A model generated the notes under the pieces. The model had not been told where the DNA came from. It saw only the letters and a list, made by a program, of their open reading frames with translations, and ran no database searches. DNA of 25,857 bases from Thiotrichales bacterium (GTDB lineage: Bacteria > Pseudomonadota > Gammaproteobacteria > Francisellales > CACEW01): contig JAHFRR010000003.1 in assembly GCA_023266165.1 (NCBI GenBank), forward strand, positions 1 through 25,857, read 5' to 3'. Of the stretch, positions 24,490 to 25,857 are shown in pieces. The position numbers and the translations under genes were made by a program. Numbering within the stretch: position 1 is the first letter of the stretch; each line of letters begins with the position of its first letter.

Positions 24490-24989
24490 AAAGCACGCTT
24501 CACGCCAGTTCAGGATTTTCGCTGTTAGAAAGCTTACTGGCGCTGGCCATCCTGAGCAGCCTGGTCTGGCTAGGGCTTTCGCTCTTTCATCCCGAAAGAT
24601 CAGAGCATCGATTACTGAAAAGCGAAGCACATCGCCTGGAAGTCTTTATCCAAGAGGCTCACACGCATGCTGTCATTCTGAATACCCCTCTTAGTATCAC
24701 CCCCGTTAACCCTCGCCATTGGAGCGACGGCCTGGTGTTGCAAACACTGAATACAGATGCCACACTCCACTCTGACTCCCGCTCTCAACCTCAAAAAATT
24801 TTAGCCCATTTTGATGCCATGAAACCCCCGATTCAATTGACTTACCAAGGATTTCCCTTAAGTCAGTCTCTGGTTTTTTACCCGACCCCCACTTTACAAA
24901 ACAGCAACGGGCGATTTACACTGCGCGCACGCAAAGAGACTCTGAGCTTGATACTCAATAAAGCGGGACAACTGGCTTATGCCTCATAA
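24486..24989 (+). CDS. Type IV pilin-like / pseudopilin (GspH/FimT family)
   Basis: 167 residues with a prepilin leader: ten residues ending in Gly, then FSLLESLLALAIL, where cleavage after G10 would leave Phe first and Glu at +5 (E15). A hydrophobic helix (11-34) follows, then a soluble beta-rich domain; the end (FTLRARKETLSLILNKAGQ) fits the GspH/FimT fold. Such minor pilins need a prepilin peptidase and an assembly platform, neither of which is coded in the window. It overlaps recN by 4 bases (ATGA) and the following small gene by 11, so translation is probably coupled. Confidence 0.85.
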   Translation: MKSTLHASSGFSLLESLLALAILSSLVWLGLSLFHPERSEHRLLKSEAHRLEVFIQEAHTHAVILNTPLSITPVNPRHWSDGLVLQTLNTDATLHSDSRSQPQKILAHFDAMKPPIQLTYQGFPLSQSLVFYPTPTLQNSNGRFTLRARKETLSLILNKAGQLAYAS

Positions 24990-25287
24990 TATGCCTCACA
25001 AGATGATCGTACAGCACGCGCACTCCTCGCTGGATGTCCAAAAGTGTTTCCAACAGGCTTTTGATCGAACCTCCAAACATCGCAAAACCATGTTTCGCGC
25101 CATTTCCCATATTTTAGCCCTGGCCAAAGAGCGTGGGTTTCTGAAAATAGAGAAAATGCGTATGGACTTCCAGCATCCTGAATCCCATAAACCCCAACAA
25201 GATCAATGGCTCACTGAGCTCTTTGAATTTGTCAGCCCTGACGAATGTCTCCAGCTGATTCAAGGATTTCAGAGCTTTGCGCTATGA
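24979..25287 (+). CDS. Unknown 102-residue protein in the recN-rlmH operon
   Basis: I do not recognise this protein. It is polar, His- and Gln-rich and probably helical, without a signal peptide or membrane span; the N-terminus has three Met choices (24979, 24991, 25003). Overlap with the pseudopilin gene upstream (11 bases) and the ATGA overlap with rlmH downstream argue that it is translated. In many bacteria the gene before rlmH is rsfS, but nothing of RsfS is visible here. Confidence 0.7.
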   Translation: MPHNMPHKMIVQHAHSSLDVQKCFQQAFDRTSKHRKTMFRAISHILALAKERGFLKIEKMRMDFQHPESHKPQQDQWLTELFEFVSPDECLQLIQGFQSFAL

Positions 25288-25724
25288 AAATCCAGATCTT
25301 ATCGGTCAGCCATAAACCCCCACTTTGGGCAGATAGGGCTTTTGAAGACTATGCCAAACGCCTTCCCAAAAACTATCAGCTCTCTCATCATGCCTTCCCT
25401 CCTAAAACACCTGCCCTGGAAGCCAAAGCATTGCTGACTCAAATCCCTGAAAAAAGTTATTTTATTTTATTAGATGTCCGCGGAAAATCGTTCTCAAGCC
25501 TTGAACTCTCTCAACAATTTGAGCGCTGGGAGCAGGGAGGTAAAGACCTGGTATTTGTGATTGGCGGACCTGATGGCGTGACACCTGAGATCCAAGCACG
25601 TGCTCATGAAACCTGGTCGCTCTCGCCCTTGACCTTTCCTCATGCCCTCGCCCGTGTGATGCTGATAGAGCAGCTCTATCGCGCCTGGACGCTCAAGGTG
25701 AGGCATCCGTATCATCGAGAATAG
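25284..25724 (+). CDS. rlmH: 23S rRNA pseudouridine-1915 N3-methyltransferase RlmH
   Basis: SPOUT methyltransferase that methylates pseudouridine 1915 of 23S rRNA on assembled 70S ribosomes using S-adenosylmethionine. 146 residues, slightly shorter than E. coli (155). SAM-binding knot motifs: LLDVRGK (62-68), FVIGGPDGV (91-99) and LTFPHALARVMLIEQLYRAW (116-135); ends in the invariant HPYHRE. I chose the ATG at 25284, which overlaps the previous stop as ATGA; an upstream start would add 13 residues not found in the family. Confidence 0.97.
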   Translation: MKIQILSVSHKPPLWADRAFEDYAKRLPKNYQLSHHAFPPKTPALEAKALLTQIPEKSYFILLDVRGKSFSSLELSQQFERWEQGGKDLVFVIGGPDGVTPEIQARAHETWSLSPLTFPHALARVMLIEQLYRAWTLKVRHPYHRE

Positions 25725-25764
25725 AGGGTATTTTGCAGGGCCACCTCATGAAAACGGCTCAAAC

Positions 25765-25788
25765 GTAATAACCCAGGGAGGTCATTAC
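25765..25788. repeat. Stem-loop after rlmH
   Basis: gtaataacc and ggtcattac form a 9-pair stem with one mismatch (a G-U pair on the minus strand) around caggga. No T-tract follows. It may be part of a transcript end or of a repeat reaching beyond the window. Confidence 0.3.
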
Positions 25789-25795
25789 TACGTGC

Positions 25796-25822
25796 CATTC
25801 ACTATCGTACACAGAGTGAATG
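25796..25822. repeat. Perfect 8-bp inverted repeat near the window end
   Basis: CATTCACT (25796-25803) and AGTGAATG (25815-25822) around an 11-base loop. The T-rich stretch after it (ggaattttcttg) is weak for a terminator, but it could end the recN-rlmH transcript. No gene is seen from 25725 to the window end. Confidence 0.35.
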
Positions 25823-25857
25823 ACTGGAATTTTCTTGAAAAGGATGTGCAATTTTTG

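Noticed and set aside
1..25857. CRISPR array, rRNA, riboswitch, replication origin or insertion sequence
   Set aside because: No regularly spaced repeats, rRNA signatures, known riboswitch cores, DnaA-box clusters or transposase genes were seen.

Overview
The window looks like a chromosomal segment of a gammaproteobacterium, probably one with an intracellular or host-associated life. The gammaproteobacterial signal comes from gene content and order: smpB diverging from ratA-rnfH, a sodB-grxD-parC run, an nth-DUF1841 pair, PepB-type leucyl aminopeptidase and a lone RnfB. The host-associated signal is inference. It rests on two unrecognised proteins built like secreted or host-membrane effectors, and on three accessory genes with PD-(D/E)XK nuclease motifs (DUF4143 ATPase, AAA-ATPase_like/DUF1703, Rpn) wedged between housekeeping genes, plus the fossil of another Rpn gene. 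I cannot name genus or species.

Layout. 1-466 has no intact gene: it holds pieces of a GC-rich palindromic repeat and an eroded Rpn-like fragment (minus). 467-3512 (plus) carries a candidate HD-fold effector-like protein, ppa, nth and a DUF1841 protein. 3463-4884 (minus) is an Inc-like protein with a coiled coil, a hydrophobic hairpin and an acidic Ser/Asp tail. 5065-7234 (minus) is smpB-cydD, with no cydC next to it. 7329-9455 (plus) is ratA, rnfH, an ftsQ lying away from any division cluster, and an RnfB-like ferredoxin. 9403-10596 (minus) is a DUF4143 ATPase with operator-like palindromes at its 5' end. 10755-13937 (minus) is the sodB-grxD-parC run, followed on the same strand by tRNA-Gly(CCC) and an AAA-ATPase_like gene with a visible promoter. 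16125-18454 (plus) is pepB and ornithine cyclodeaminase; 18501-19424 (minus) is an intact Rpn gene; 19634-25724 (plus) is arginase, a GCKR/MurQ-like SIS protein, nadK, recN, an orphan pseudopilin, an unknown 102-residue protein and rlmH.

How they work together. PepB, arginase and ornithine cyclodeaminase together suggest that peptides and arginine are used to make proline with release of urea and ammonia; the Rpn gene sits between the two arginine-pathway genes. nadK, recN, pseudopilin, unknown and rlmH form a tight run with 4-11 bp overlaps between the last genes. The most unusual items are the Inc-like protein, the HD-fold effector candidate, the SIS protein that has a Tyr where MurQ has its catalytic Glu and carries a long insert, the arginine-to-proline pair split by Rpn, and a tRNA-Gly(CCC) whose body looks like tRNA-Gly(GCC). 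All functional statements are from reading sequence and remembered family motifs; no database search was run.
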